Shown: positions 7,930 through 15,903, counted from the first letter of the stretch. The stretch is DNA of 64,000 bases from Bog-473 sp963834405 (GCA_963834405.1 CAWIBX010000001.1:314954-378953), one strand, 5' to 3'. Notes: generated by a model from the letters alone, not told the origin. Made by a program: numbers and translations.

Positions 7930-8331
7930 TCAGCCCTCTCCCCCGACCAGGGCGTCGGTGAGGGCATCGACGGCCTGGAGCACCTGGGCCAGGGGTGGGC
8001 TCAAGCCGTACCGTTCGGCCACGGCGCACGGCTCCGCATAACTCACCTTGGTCGTGCCGTCGTCGCTGGCCCAGACGAGCACCTTGAGCGGCAGATCGAG
8101 CGCGGCCAAGGGGGCGGCGTCCATGACCTTGGTTCCCGCGGCCGGGTTGCCGAAGATGACGAGCACCGTCTCACGCAGGTCCAGCCCGGCGGCGCGGGCC
8201 TCAGCCCGCTGGTCGATGACGTCGAAGATCTTCAGGCCCCTGGCGGAAAGGAGCTCTTCGAGGCGGGACACCGTGTCGGCGACGGGCCGAGGGCTCGTCT
8301 TGGTGACGGCACCGGACTTGGCGACCCCCAA
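7930..8331 (-). CDS. DUF302 domain protein
   Basis: 133 residues. The pattern 'ETVSRLEELLSARGLKIFDVIDQRAEA...GL.L..T.VLIFGNP..GT.LM.A.P..ALDLPLKVLVW.D..G.T.VSY' is characteristic of DUF302 (a small alpha/beta fold; DUF302 proteins are often found with envelope or stress genes). The seen sequence follows it from about residue 20 to 110. The start is TTG 8331 with GGGAAGGG upstream. No signal peptide is seen. It is 36 bases downstream of the small protein at 8368-8559 on the same strand and probably co-transcribed with it. Confidence 0.88.
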   Translation of the reverse strand: MGVAKSGAVTKTSPRPVADTVSRLEELLSARGLKIFDVIDQRAEARAAGLDLRETVLVIFGNPAAGTKVMDAAPLAALDLPLKVLVWASDDGTTKVSYAEPCAVAERYGLSPPLAQVLQAVDALTDALVGGEG

Positions 8332-8367
8332 TTCTGGCCCTTCCCTGCCCAGCGCCCTGGCTCGGCC

Positions 8368-8559
8368 TCAGGATGCGAGGCGACGTCCGTGCGGGCCGGC
8401 GTGGTTCTCCCGCAGGAGCTCGGCGGTCTCCAGCCTCTCGATAGGCATATCGATGCCGATCGGCGGGTCGGAGGTGCGGTCGGCACTGCACTGGGCACAC
8501 TCGACAACCCACGTCCCGTCCGGGCGGCGGGCGACTTTGGGGTGATGAGGAGCCTGCAT
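8368..8559 (-). CDS. Small hypothetical protein with a single CxxC
   Basis: 63 residues from ATG 8559, which has a textbook GGGAGG six bases upstream; a longer in-frame start at 8628 does not. The protein begins MQAPHHPKVARRPDGTWVV and has VECAQCSADR at about residues 20-29, i.e. one CxxC pair, followed by an IGIDMPIERLETAELL helix. One Cys pair is not enough for a full zinc ribbon, so it may dimerise or bind metal weakly. No family is recognised. It likely forms a unit with the DUF302 gene. Confidence 0.6.
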   Translation of the reverse strand: MQAPHHPKVARRPDGTWVVECAQCSADRTSDPPIGIDMPIERLETAELLRENHAGPHGRRLAS

Positions 8560-8691
8560 TCCGTCCTCCCTGTGGGCTGCGAGGCCCACGATAGCGACGC
8601 GATTTGCCCCCCACAAATGGGTTGCCACGACGGGTGCAATGAAGGCTCCGGGGCGGCCAGAGTCACCTCCGGGTGGCCCGCTCCCGAGCGC

Positions 8692-9345
8692 TCAAGTCGA
8701 CGTCAACGTGTAGAGGCTCCTCGCCGTTAGATACAGGCCGAGCCCGAGTGACAGGAAGACGATCGCCTGGTCCCTGTGCGTGTTGATCCAGTCGAGCAAC
8801 GCGGTCAGCCTCTCCTTGACCGTCTCGGGCCGCAGCACCGCGTAGATCTCGAGGGTGAAGTAGCTCGCCGTGCAGAGGAGACAGAACGCGAACAGCGCGA
8901 GGAACTCGGCGACGTTCGAGATTTTCGCCTGCGTGATGTTGGCGATGCCAGCAGCGACCAGGACCCACGGCTGCAGGAGGAACGCGAGCCCGGCCGCGGC
9001 GAGAGGGTTGACACGGTCGATGCTCGCCATCCAGCGCGGCTGCTTCTTTGGCTCGGTCGACGCGGGGCGGCGGCGCCGGCGGTACGCGACGAAGACGAGA
9101 ACCACGCCGGCGGCGAGCTTGACGACCGTCGCGGCCGTCGAGGGCGAGCTCTTCGGAATCAGCGGCTTGCCATCTGTCACCAGCACCGTGAGTGCCACGA
9201 TCCCGACGATCGTCGTCAGCCAGCCGAGGACAAAGCCGAGCCCCTTCATGACGCCGCGGTCCGCGGCGATCAACAGGATCATCGCGGTGAGTGGAATGGG
9301 CTCGAGCGTGATGACCAGCCCGATGAGGAAGAGGTCAAGCAGCAT
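8692..9345 (-). CDS. GAP family (Sap/LysE-like) membrane protein
   Basis: 217 residues with six hydrophobic segments: IGLVITLEPIPLTAMILLI, GLGFVLGWLTTIVGIVALTV, VVKLAAGVVLVFVAY, then PLAAAGLAFLLQPWVLVAAG, FLALFAFCLLCTASY and AIVFLSLGLGLYLTA. The N-terminal 'EPIP..AMILLI....G...GLGFVLGWL' matches the GAP/Sap family. That family includes the mycobacterial glycopeptidolipid- and sulfolipid-addressing proteins (LysE-like topology), which help export surface lipids. The specific cargo is not predictable. The gene appears monocistronic. Confidence 0.85.
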   Translation of the reverse strand: MLLDLFLIGLVITLEPIPLTAMILLIAADRGVMKGLGFVLGWLTTIVGIVALTVLVTDGKPLIPKSSPSTAATVVKLAAGVVLVFVAYRRRRRPASTEPKKQPRWMASIDRVNPLAAAGLAFLLQPWVLVAAGIANITQAKISNVAEFLALFAFCLLCTASYFTLEIYAVLRPETVKERLTALLDWINTHRDQAIVFLSLGLGLYLTARSLYTLTST

Positions 9346-9350
9346 GCGCT

Positions 9351-9377
9351 ATGCGGATCATGCGGATCATGCGGATC
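9351..9377. repeat. Three tandem copies of a 9-bp unit
   Basis: ATGCGGATC is repeated three times without interruption immediately upstream of the GAP gene start (9345). The copy number may vary between strains; no function is evident. Confidence 0.8.
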
Positions 9378-9540
9378 AGCGGACTCCCGGTCGCCGACCC
9401 GAACGACCCCCGTTCCCACTTCCGACCGACCCGGCACGGTTCGGGATCGTGCGGGGTCGTTTTGCCGTTGGCTGGGCCGTGCAACGCCGGCGACCGGTGT
9501 CCACGTCGTCGATCTTTTAGGAACCGGACTGGGTCCGCAT

Positions 9541-9556
9541 AGGTCCGAAAGTCCCT
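9541..9556. promoter_or_regulatory. DosR/DevR-like box between divergent genes
   Basis: AGGTCCGAAAGTCCCT (complement AGGGACTTTCGGACCT) lies in the 280-base gap between the divergent GAP gene (start 9345) and the hotdog gene (start 9627). It shares the GACTTTCGG core with the boxes at 1989-2454. Confidence 0.45.
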
Positions 9557-9626
9557 CCGTGTGACAAAAGTCCGCGGGACGGGCTCGGAGTCGGCGGGCC
9601 GAGCCCGCCCGGTAGCCTCCCGAGTC

Positions 9627-10058
9627 ATGCCGGATGAGAAGGCCCAAAGCACGGCGCCGCCCGCGCCCGCACCTGCCTCGCTCCTCGACCTAATGCCCTT
9701 CGCCCGGACGCTCGGCGTGGTCTTCGACCGCGCCGGTAAGGACGAGGTGCGGGCCCACCTCGATTGGGCGCCATCGCTGTGCACCTCTGGCGACCTCCTC
9801 CACGGCGGTGCGCTGATGTCGTTAACCGACAGTACCGGGGCCGCCTGTGCGTTCTTCAACCTCTCCGAGGGTGCGGGGACGACGACGATCGAGTCGAAGA
9901 CGAACTTCCTGCGCGGCGTGCGCGAGGGCTCCGTGGTCGCGACCTCGCGCCCACTTCATGTGGGCCGCAAGGTGATTGTGGTCGAGACGGACCTACGCGA
10001 CGCCGAGGACCGGTTGGTGGCCCGAGTCACGCAGACGCAGATGGTGCTGGGCGGCTGA
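9627..10058 (+). CDS. PaaI-type hotdog-fold thioesterase
   Basis: 143 residues from ATG 9627; GTG 9561 would add 22 residues of low-complexity sequence. The hotdog signature LLHGGALMSLTDSTGAACA (about residues 56-74) carries the HGG motif and following acidic residue used by PaaI/4HBT acyl-CoA thioesterases. TTIESKTNFLRGVREG and VVVETDLRDAEDRLVARVTQ are the later strands. It would hydrolyse aryl- or acyl-CoA thioesters in the cytoplasm. It is convergent with the fucosidase gene (25-base gap). It is preceded by a DosR-like box. Confidence 0.88.
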   Translation: MPDEKAQSTAPPAPAPASLLDLMPFARTLGVVFDRAGKDEVRAHLDWAPSLCTSGDLLHGGALMSLTDSTGAACAFFNLSEGAGTTTIESKTNFLRGVREGSVVATSRPLHVGRKVIVVETDLRDAEDRLVARVTQTQMVLGG

Positions 10059-10083
10059 GGGAGCTGAAGAGGGCTCCCCGCCG

Positions 10084-11625
10084 CTACCTCGCCGAGGTCG
10101 CCCGCCCCGGCCCTGGCCCAGGGCCCGTTCCCACCCGGGCCCTGATCCCCCCACCGAGGTCGAGCACCGTCACCGCCGAGACCGGCAGCCGCTCCGGCAG
10201 CGTCACGGACAACCCACCCCCCTCGTCCGACCACTCCAACGGGTGGTCGAACCCGACGAGCCGCACACGCCGCACGCGTGACGCGTCTATGGCGCGCAGC
10301 CCGATGCGCCGGGCCGACGGCACCCCGAAGACCAACGCGTAGACGGCGTCGCCGCACGCGGTGAACCGGACGGGTGCTCCGTCCGCCGTCGTGGTCGACG
10401 AAAGCATCCAGGGGCGAGAGCCGTAGATCGCCTCCCCGTTCACCGCCAGCCATGCACCCAGTACCCGCAGCGGCGCCTGCTGTGTCTCGGGGATGGTCCC
10501 GTCCGGGCGGGGCCCGACGCCGATCAGAAGGTTCCCGTTCTTTGACACCACGTCGACGAACAGTTGGATCAGCTCCGCCTCGCCGATGATGTCCTGCGGC
10601 CGCTCGGCCCGGTTCGCCCCGAACGAGTGCCCCACCCCGCGGGCGAGCTCCCACTTGCGCTCGCTTGTCGAGTGCAGGACGGCGTACTCGGGCGTGCGGA
10701 AGTCGCAATGCGGCGGAGGTCCGAAGGTCAGGTGCTTGCGGTCCTCGGGGATGAAGCGCCACAGGGCCTGCATGGCGTTGCCGGCCGCCAGCATCAGGCC
10801 GTCCACGAAGAAGTTCCGGGGCACCTTCGCCTGCAACCAGCGGTCGTTGACCACCCCCTCGGGCACCGAGTTGTAGTAGTAGGCGAAGAGAGCGGGAAGA
10901 TCTCCCGGCGCCGGCCACGCGATGTCGTTCCACAGCACCGACGGCTTGTAAAGGTCGATGAGCTCGCGCACGTGCGCGGTCACGAACTCGGCGTAGCGGC
11001 GGTCGTGCGGCACGGCCAGCACGACGTGGGCCGGACTCCTCAGCACCACGCCGTTGTAGGGCCAGTCGTAGCCGCCCGAGTAATAGAGGCCCATCCGCAG
11101 CCCGCGCGCCCGCACTGCCGATGTGAGGTCGCCGACTAGATCCCGGGCCGCGTGATAGTCGCCCTTCACCGGGTGCGCCACCGTCGTCGGCCACAGGCAG
11201 AAGCCCTCGTGGTGCTTCGTCGTCAGCACGACGTACCGGGCGCCGGCGGCCTGGCAGAGTTCGGCGATGGCGTCCACGTTGGCCCGGCCCGACGCCTCGT
11301 CGAAGATGCGCACGAAATTGTCGTAGGGGTAGTCGTCGCCGTAGACCTGGCGGTGGTGCTGCTGCGTCGGGCTGCCCTTGATCCGCATGGTGTTGCGGTA
11401 CCACTCGGCGTAGGGGTTCTCCCGCAGCATGGTGCGTGGGCCGCGCCGCAACAGCAGTTCCTGGATGTCCGGCACCTGCGGCGCCCACCCCGGCACCGAG
11501 TACAGGCCCCAGTGCAAGAAGACGCCGAGCTTGGCGTCCTCGTACCAGTCCGGCACCGCGTGCGTGCGGACGGACTCCCACGTCCCGTCGTACATGGCCG
11601 TTGCGTCGACCCACCGCCTCGCCAA
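10084..11625 (-). CDS. Alpha-L-fucosidase, GH29
   Basis: 513 residues. GH29 landmarks appear in order: KLGVFLHWGLYSVPGWAP (about 32-49), YVVLTTKHHEGFCLWPT (about 130-146), RMGLYYSGGYDWPY and PSVLWNDIAWP, whose Asp is the expected nucleophile. NGNLLIGVGPRPDGTIP is the usual 'NLLLNVGP.PDG' motif, followed by a C-terminal beta-sandwich. It removes terminal alpha-L-fucose from glycans. No signal peptide is seen, so it is probably cytoplasmic. The start is TTG 11625, with ATG 11595 as alternative. It is not clustered with other sugar genes. A palindrome at 11689-11701 may be its operator. Confidence 0.92.
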   Translation of the reverse strand: MARRWVDATAMYDGTWESVRTHAVPDWYEDAKLGVFLHWGLYSVPGWAPQVPDIQELLLRRGPRTMLRENPYAEWYRNTMRIKGSPTQQHHRQVYGDDYPYDNFVRIFDEASGRANVDAIAELCQAAGARYVVLTTKHHEGFCLWPTTVAHPVKGDYHAARDLVGDLTSAVRARGLRMGLYYSGGYDWPYNGVVLRSPAHVVLAVPHDRRYAEFVTAHVRELIDLYKPSVLWNDIAWPAPGDLPALFAYYYNSVPEGVVNDRWLQAKVPRNFFVDGLMLAAGNAMQALWRFIPEDRKHLTFGPPPHCDFRTPEYAVLHSTSERKWELARGVGHSFGANRAERPQDIIGEAELIQLFVDVVSKNGNLLIGVGPRPDGTIPETQQAPLRVLGAWLAVNGEAIYGSRPWMLSSTTTADGAPVRFTACGDAVYALVFGVPSARRIGLRAIDASRVRRVRLVGFDHPLEWSDEGGGLSVTLPERLPVSAVTVLDLGGGIRARVGTGPGPGPGRATSAR

Positions 11626-11688
11626 TGGCGGTGCTCATTCCCCCTTTGTGCCGCTCAACATACAACCCCGATTGATATCGCCGCACGA

Positions 11689-11701
11689 GCGAATCGTTCG
11701 C
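11689..11701. promoter_or_regulatory. Palindrome upstream of fucosidase
   Basis: GCGAATCGTTCGC (5-base arms, 3-base centre) sits 64 bases upstream of the fucosidase start, between it and a divergent secreted-protein pseudogene. This is the size expected for a LacI-type operator. No cognate regulator is nearby. Confidence 0.35.
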
Positions 11702-11837
11702 ATCGTTCACCCAGGGGTGCAATTTGTTGCTGCGTTGTGCATCCACGCCCGCCACGACGCATGTCTTCATGGCAGCGACCAGGGAAAACGGCAGGCGCTC
11801 TTGCCCGCGGCCAACCTTTCGGCAACGCTCGTTCTCG

Positions 11838-12577
11838 ATGAGTGACCGTGACGGTCCTGCGAGCGGCTGGCGGGCGCGGGTGCGGCGCGGCCCCGGTCGC
11901 GTCGTGGCAGCTCTCGCGGTGGCAGCATCCGCACTGAGCCTGGTCGTCGGCGGCTCGACCACCGGCCCGGCGGGCGCTTCGTCGCGTGCGACATTCCCTC
12001 CCAAGGAATTCATGGGAGACCTGCAGGACAAGGAGTACCAGACGGAGTGGACCGTCGGAACGGCCAAATTCAGCGGTTTTCGCGCCGAGTACGGCTTCGG
12101 GCTCGATTTCCGACAGGACAAGGAGGGTTTGTACCAACTCGCCTCCGCGCGGGTCGTCGTGGACGGCCTTGACGTCATCGAAAGAGAGGCGAGCCCCGCC
12201 GGCAACGACGGCACCTGCAACTACACCATCCGTTGGGCGAAGGAGGGTCGCGACAAAGTGATCGTCACCGGAAACCTCGGAGGGCTGTCGCGCACGGGCG
12301 GGGTGTGGCACGCCACGGTCGATCTCGGCGTGACCATGCCCGGGGACGTTCTCTTCTCCAAGAACTGCGGGCCCAACGACGTCTTCACGCAACACCAGAC
12401 GTCTTCACGCAACACCAGTGGGGCATCCCGCCCAAGATGACCATCCCGATTGAGGTCACGGGCACGCTCAATCCGCACACCGGGGTCCTCCGGGTCGACG
12501 CGCAGAGCTCGTACCCGGTCGGGGGCGGGACAGGTCATGAGACCGACGAAATCACAGGCGAGCTGCGAGGCTTCTGA
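11838..12577 (+). pseudogene. Secreted protein of unknown family, frameshifted by a 20-bp duplication
   Basis: The frame from ATG 11838 encodes a basic N-terminus, a hydrophobic signal segment (VVAALAVAASALSLVVGG, about residues 22-39) and an exported body. The body has strands such as EYGFGLDFRQDKEGLYQLAS and a Cys pair (NDGTCNYT, FSKNCGPND). At 12379-12418 a 20-base unit is duplicated in tandem, which shifts the frame so that translation ends at 12440. Removing one copy restores an uninterrupted frame through GIPPKMTIPIEVTGTLNP to the stop at 12577 (240 residues). The function is unknown. Confidence 0.75.
12379..12418 (+). repeat. Perfect 20-bp tandem duplication
   Basis: ACGTCTTCACGCAACACCAG occurs twice back to back. 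Because 20 is not a multiple of three it breaks the reading frame of the secreted-protein gene around it. The copies are identical, so the event is recent or an assembly artefact. Confidence 0.95.
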
Positions 12578-12709
12578 GCGCAGCCGCTACATACCTCGGA
12601 CCTCCGACCAGGGAAAACACATACGCGATGGACAGGTCGGCCATCAGACCCGCCCGAGGGCAACCTAAATACGACTAAAACGCTCGGATTTATCTGATAC
12701 GCTCAAGAG

Positions 12710-13258
12710 GTGACGACGGACACCGCCTCTGCGACCCGACCCTTGACCACGGCCGAGCTCGAAACAGTGGTGTGTCGCCAGGCCCGGGAGGCACAGCCGC
12801 TCGGCGCGTTGGGTCACGACACGGGCGAACGCAACGGCGTGCGGGTCTTCCGCACCCCCGACTACGACGTCTGGCTGCTGCGATGGCCGCCGGGCAGCCG
12901 GGTCACGCCCCACGACCACGGGGACTCGGCCGGGGCGTTCGTGGTGGTGGACGGCGAGCTCATCGAGCTGCGCTGGCAAGGCTCGATTCCCGGGTGCCGA
13001 TTGGTCGGTGCCGGTGAGACCACGTCCTTCGAGCGCGGCGTCGTGCACGACGTGGTGGCGACGAACCGGGTGGCGTACAGCCTGCACGCCTATTCGCCGC
13101 CGCTTCAGGCCATGTCGTTCTACGACGTGCCCGCCCCGGCTCCGCAGGTGACCGTGTTCACCGGCCCGAGTGGCAATCTGTCCCTCGTGGCATCTCCCGC
13201 ACCCGTACTGGCACCCGTACCCGCTCCCACCCTGGCCGCCGCAGCCCTCGGTGGCTGA
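12710..13258 (+). CDS. Cysteine dioxygenase family cupin
   Basis: 182 residues, GTG start at 12710. The cupin metal-binding motif PHDHGDSAGAFVVVDG (about residues 64-79) supplies two His ligands; a third is in ERGVVHDVVATN (about 110). LHAYSPPLQAMSFYDV matches the C-terminal strand of cysteine dioxygenase-like proteins. These oxidise cysteine (or a small thiol) to the sulfinate using Fe(II) and O2. Its stop overlaps the GTG start of a rhodanese gene by eight bases, which supports translational coupling and a sulfur-metabolism role. The Pro/Ala-rich C-terminal tail (about 160-182) is outside the fold. Confidence 0.88.
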   Translation: MTTDTASATRPLTTAELETVVCRQAREAQPLGALGHDTGERNGVRVFRTPDYDVWLLRWPPGSRVTPHDHGDSAGAFVVVDGELIELRWQGSIPGCRLVGAGETTSFERGVVHDVVATNRVAYSLHAYSPPLQAMSFYDVPAPAPQVTVFTGPSGNLSLVASPAPVLAPVPAPTLAAAALGG

Positions 13259-13601
13259 CGGCGCGGCCGTCGACCGGCAGCTCCGCGAGGCCCGCGCCGG
13301 CATCGCGCCGCGCGTCAGCGCCGGTGAGCTCAATGCCGCGCTGGCCGGCGGCGCACTGGTCGTCGATACCCGACCCTCCGAACTGCGCCAGCGCGACGGC
13401 ACCATCCCGGGCGCCGTGGTGGTGGAGCGCAACGTCCTGGAGTGGCGGCTCGATCCGACCAGTGCCCACCGCCTCCCTCAAATGGACCGCCCCGACCGCC
13501 GCGTCATCATCGTGTGCGACGAGGGCTACGCCTCCAGCCTCGCCGCGGCGGCCCTCCTCGACCTGGGACTGACCGACGTCACCGACCTCGAGGGCGGCTA
13601 G
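13251..13601 (+). CDS. Rhodanese-like domain protein
   Basis: 116 residues from GTG 13251, which overlaps the TGA of the cysteine dioxygenase gene. Rhodanese features are ALVVDTRPSELRQRDGTIPGA (the Asp-x-Arg loop) and the active-site Cys in VIIVCDEGYASSLAA (about residue 84), followed by LLDLGLTDVTDLEGG. It would transfer sulfane sulfur or bind persulfide, which fits the neighbouring thiol dioxygenase: together they look like a small sulfide/thiol oxidation pair. The stop codon shares CTAG with the stop of the convergent gene at 13598. Confidence 0.88.
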   Translation: MADGAAVDRQLREARAGIAPRVSAGELNAALAGGALVVDTRPSELRQRDGTIPGAVVVERNVLEWRLDPTSAHRLPQMDRPDRRVIIVCDEGYASSLAAAALLDLGLTDVTDLEGG

Positions 13602-14845
13602 CCCGCCGCCACCGCCGTCCCCGCCCCAGCCGGACCCGCCTCGCCGCCGCCGCCACCAGCGCCACCGGCATCGCCCGGCGACCCGTACCGCATCCGGAAG
13701 GCCAGATACGCGAACGGCCCGACCACCGCCGGCAGCCAGTACGAGATCACCCGGTAGCCCAGCGTCGCCACCACGGCATCCCCCGCATCGATCCCCGCCA
13801 GGATCAGCAGCCCCGACAGCCCGGCCTCGACGATCCCCAGCCCGCCCGGCGTGATCGGGATGAGCGCCAGCAATCCCGCCACCGAGTACGCCAGCAGCAC
13901 CAGCGCCGGCTGCGGCTTCACGCCGGTGGCCCGGATGGTCGCCAGCAGCGTGAAGTAGTCGAAGAAGATCCGCCCGCTCGAGAGCAGGAGCGCCGCCTTC
14001 CACCGCTCCCCCAGCACGTCCCGGATGCGGTCACGTTCGTACACGAGCCGGTCCGGCAGCCCGGTCATCGGCTCGCTCTTGCGCTTCACCCGGTTGCGCA
14101 CGGACTGCACGACCCGGCCCGCCCAGCGCAGCGGCCCGTCCAACACGAGCACCGCGGCCCCGAAGCCGGCGAAGAGCACGAAGGCGCCGATGCCGAGCAG
14201 CGCCGTGTGCTCCAGGCTCTTGTTGATCGGGACGCCGATGAGGATGGCCGGCAGCACGAAGATCGGCAACGCGAGCAGTCCCCCGATACCCAGCAACGAG
14301 AATGCGGTAAGGCCACCGACCGCCGTACCCGTGTCGTTTCCCGCGGCGGCCAACATCCGGAACTGCGTGGCCGCCCCGACCGCAGCGCCACCGGGAACCA
14401 CGAGGCTGATGGCGTTCCCGGCGAGCTGCGAGGTCGCCACCGAGAACCACGCCTTCGTCCGCAAGGCGATGCGCTGCAGCCAGATGGTGCAGGTGAAGTG
14501 CGCCACCTGGGCGACGAGGGCGGCCGCGAACCACACGGGCTCGAGCGAGGTCAGCTTGGGCCAGGATGCGAAGACCTCGGCGAGGCTCGGGAAGACCAGG
14601 TAGATCGTGATCCCCGCCACAACGACGGCGATGGTCCCCTTGATGAGCGACCGCCACGGAACGGGCGACTCGACGTCTTTTTCGATCTGCTCACTGAGGC
14701 GACGCGACAGCGCGTCGGGTCCGGCGTCGGTGGGGGATTTCGCCTGATCCGCCCGTTGCGCCAGATCTGCTGGTTCCGACCCGTCCGCCCGTTCCTCCCC
14801 CGCCACCGGAACGGACTCGGAACCCGGTTCCTCGGCCCGCGTCAC
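13598..14845 (-). CDS. YbhN/lysylphosphatidylglycerol-synthase-type membrane protein
   Basis: 415 residues. After a ~65-residue acidic, disordered N-terminus there are about eight transmembrane segments, with the UPF0104 signatures LAGNAISLVVPGGAAVGAATQ (about 145) and ALIPITPGGLGIVEAGLSGLL (about 335). The latter is the strongest mark of the flippase part of MprF and of stand-alone YbhN proteins. The cytoplasmic synthase domain is absent, so it is a membrane-only member, perhaps a lipid flippase. The C-terminus is Gly/Ala-rich. GTG start. The stop overlaps that of the rhodanese gene. Confidence 0.88.
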   Translation of the reverse strand: MTRAEEPGSESVPVAGEERADGSEPADLAQRADQAKSPTDAGPDALSRRLSEQIEKDVESPVPWRSLIKGTIAVVVAGITIYLVFPSLAEVFASWPKLTSLEPVWFAAALVAQVAHFTCTIWLQRIALRTKAWFSVATSQLAGNAISLVVPGGAAVGAATQFRMLAAAGNDTGTAVGGLTAFSLLGIGGLLALPIFVLPAILIGVPINKSLEHTALLGIGAFVLFAGFGAAVLVLDGPLRWAGRVVQSVRNRVKRKSEPMTGLPDRLVYERDRIRDVLGERWKAALLLSSGRIFFDYFTLLATIRATGVKPQPALVLLAYSVAGLLALIPITPGGLGIVEAGLSGLLILAGIDAGDAVVATLGYRVISYWLPAVVGPFAYLAFRMRYGSPGDAGGAGGGGGEAGPAGAGTAVAAG

Positions 14846-14895
14846 CCGCTCAGGATGGACCGGGCGGCGCGGGCCGGCAAGCCGGCGTCAGGTCG

Positions 14896-15297
14896 TCAGC
14901 TGGCGAGGACCTTGGATTTCTGCGCCTCGAACTCGGCGTCGGTGAGCACGCCCTGCGACTTGAGATCGGCCAGCTTCTGCAGCTGTGCCGCCGTGTCGTC
15001 GGTCCCAGCCGTCTGACGCACGTACTTGTCGAAGGCGGCCTGCTGGTCGGCGGCCTCCTGGGCGGCCCTCTCGTGCATCTTGCCGCCCCGGGCGAGCAGA
15101 TACACGAAGACGCCGAGGAACGGCAGGATGATGACGAAGATGACCCAGAGTGCCTTGGACCACCCACCAAGGTCGCGGCTGCGGAAGATGTCTACGAACA
15201 CCATGATCAGCAGCCAGATCCAGATGATGAAGAGGAAGAAGTACAGCATCGTCAAGAAGAAGTCGAGGATGGGGTACTGGTACGTCGCTCCGAGCAT
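14896..15297 (-). CDS. PLDc_N / SHOCT membrane protein, paralogue
   Basis: 133 residues, almost superimposable on the protein at 1453-1848: the same two membrane helices (FLTMLYFFLFIIWIWLLIMV and the second ending VYLLARGG), the same KMHERAAQEAADQQAAF linker and the same SHOCT domain (LQKLADLKSQGVLTDAEF). By eye more than 80 % of residues are identical, so the two arose by a recent duplication and kept their sequence. It lies 50 bases downstream-to-start of the YbhN-like gene on the same strand and may lead that transcript. The function is unknown. Confidence 0.88.
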   Translation of the reverse strand: MLGATYQYPILDFFLTMLYFFLFIIWIWLLIMVFVDIFRSRDLGGWSKALWVIFVIILPFLGVFVYLLARGGKMHERAAQEAADQQAAFDKYVRQTAGTDDTAAQLQKLADLKSQGVLTDAEFEAQKSKVLAS

Positions 15298-15487
15298 GCG
15301 TCACTCCTCGTAGTCGTGGGCGGGCGTCTACCGCACCGCAATGTCTAGCGCCTGCGAGGGTGACAAGGGTGGTTTTTTGCCGATGGGGGCCGCGATGGGT
15401 CAACCCTTCGAACGTCTCAGCCCAGACTCAGCCCCGAGGCATCCGTGGGGAGGGCTCCGGCATATTCCTCCCCGCGTATCGGCGCCG

Positions 15488-15571
15488 CCCTACTGGAAAC
15501 CAACCCAACCCAGTAGGGCTGGGCGACTTACTAGTCGGTACTCCTACTGGATTGCGGCCCGAACCAGTAGG
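15488..15571. repeat. Two successive hairpins built from CCTACTGG / CCAGTAGG
   Basis: CCTACTGG occurs at 15489-15496 and 15543-15550; its complement CCAGTAGG occurs at 15510-15517 and 15564-15571. The arms alternate, so two 8-9 bp hairpins with 13-base loops form about 40 bases apart. They sit between the small SHOCT gene (stop 15628) and the SHOCT/PLDc_N gene (start 15297) on the minus strand, a 330-base gap with no other content noted. They could be a tandem operator, a terminator pair or a small mobile repeat. Confidence 0.7.
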
Positions 15572-15627
15572 GGCGCCCCGATGCGGTGAGAGGCCGGGCT
15601 CCTTGGTGGGAGCGCGGCCGCTGCCGC

Positions 15628-15822
15628 TCAGACCAGCTCGGACAGGACGTGGGCGCGCTGGCGTGCGTACTCGGCCTCAGAGAGGACGCCGGCATCCTTC
15701 AGCGTCGCGAGCTGAGCCAGCTCCTCTATCAGCTGTTCGGCTCCCGGCTTCGGGTCGAGCTCCTGCGCGTGTGGTTCCGGTGGCGCCTCGCGGCGCCGCA
15801 CGATTCCGAGAGTCATCGCCAC
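15628..15822 (-). CDS. Small SHOCT domain protein
   Basis: 64 residues. The N-terminal half is charged and Pro-rich (MAMTLGIVRRREAPPEP); the C-terminal half is a SHOCT domain (IEELAQLATLKDAGVLSEAE, then YARQRAHVLSELV). There is no membrane segment. GGGAGGGAGAG precedes the ATG. A DosR-like sequence lies about 80 bases upstream at 15904-15917. It is the fourth SHOCT protein in the window, and its arrangement with the SHOCT/PLDc_N gene downstream mirrors the cluster at 0.6-1.9 kb. Confidence 0.8.
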   Translation of the reverse strand: MAMTLGIVRRREAPPEPHAQELDPKPGAEQLIEELAQLATLKDAGVLSEAEYARQRAHVLSELV

Positions 15823-15903
15823 TCTCCCTCCCTCGGGCTCGCATCTCCGCCATGCCCTGCTTGCCTACCTGTTGACGCTGACACCGATCGCACTGTGCGA
15901 ACA

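Noticed and set aside
9351..9377. The 9-bp triplet repeat as a CRISPR-like or origin iteron array
   Set aside because: Too short and only three copies; no spacers, no replication gene nearby.
9956..12220. A 754-codon minus-strand frame across the fucosidase gene
   Set aside because: Different frame from the clear GH29 protein; composition is random-like.
15341..15589. Small plus-strand frame in the SHOCT intergenic region
   Set aside because: Sequence is made of the hairpin repeats and has no coding character.
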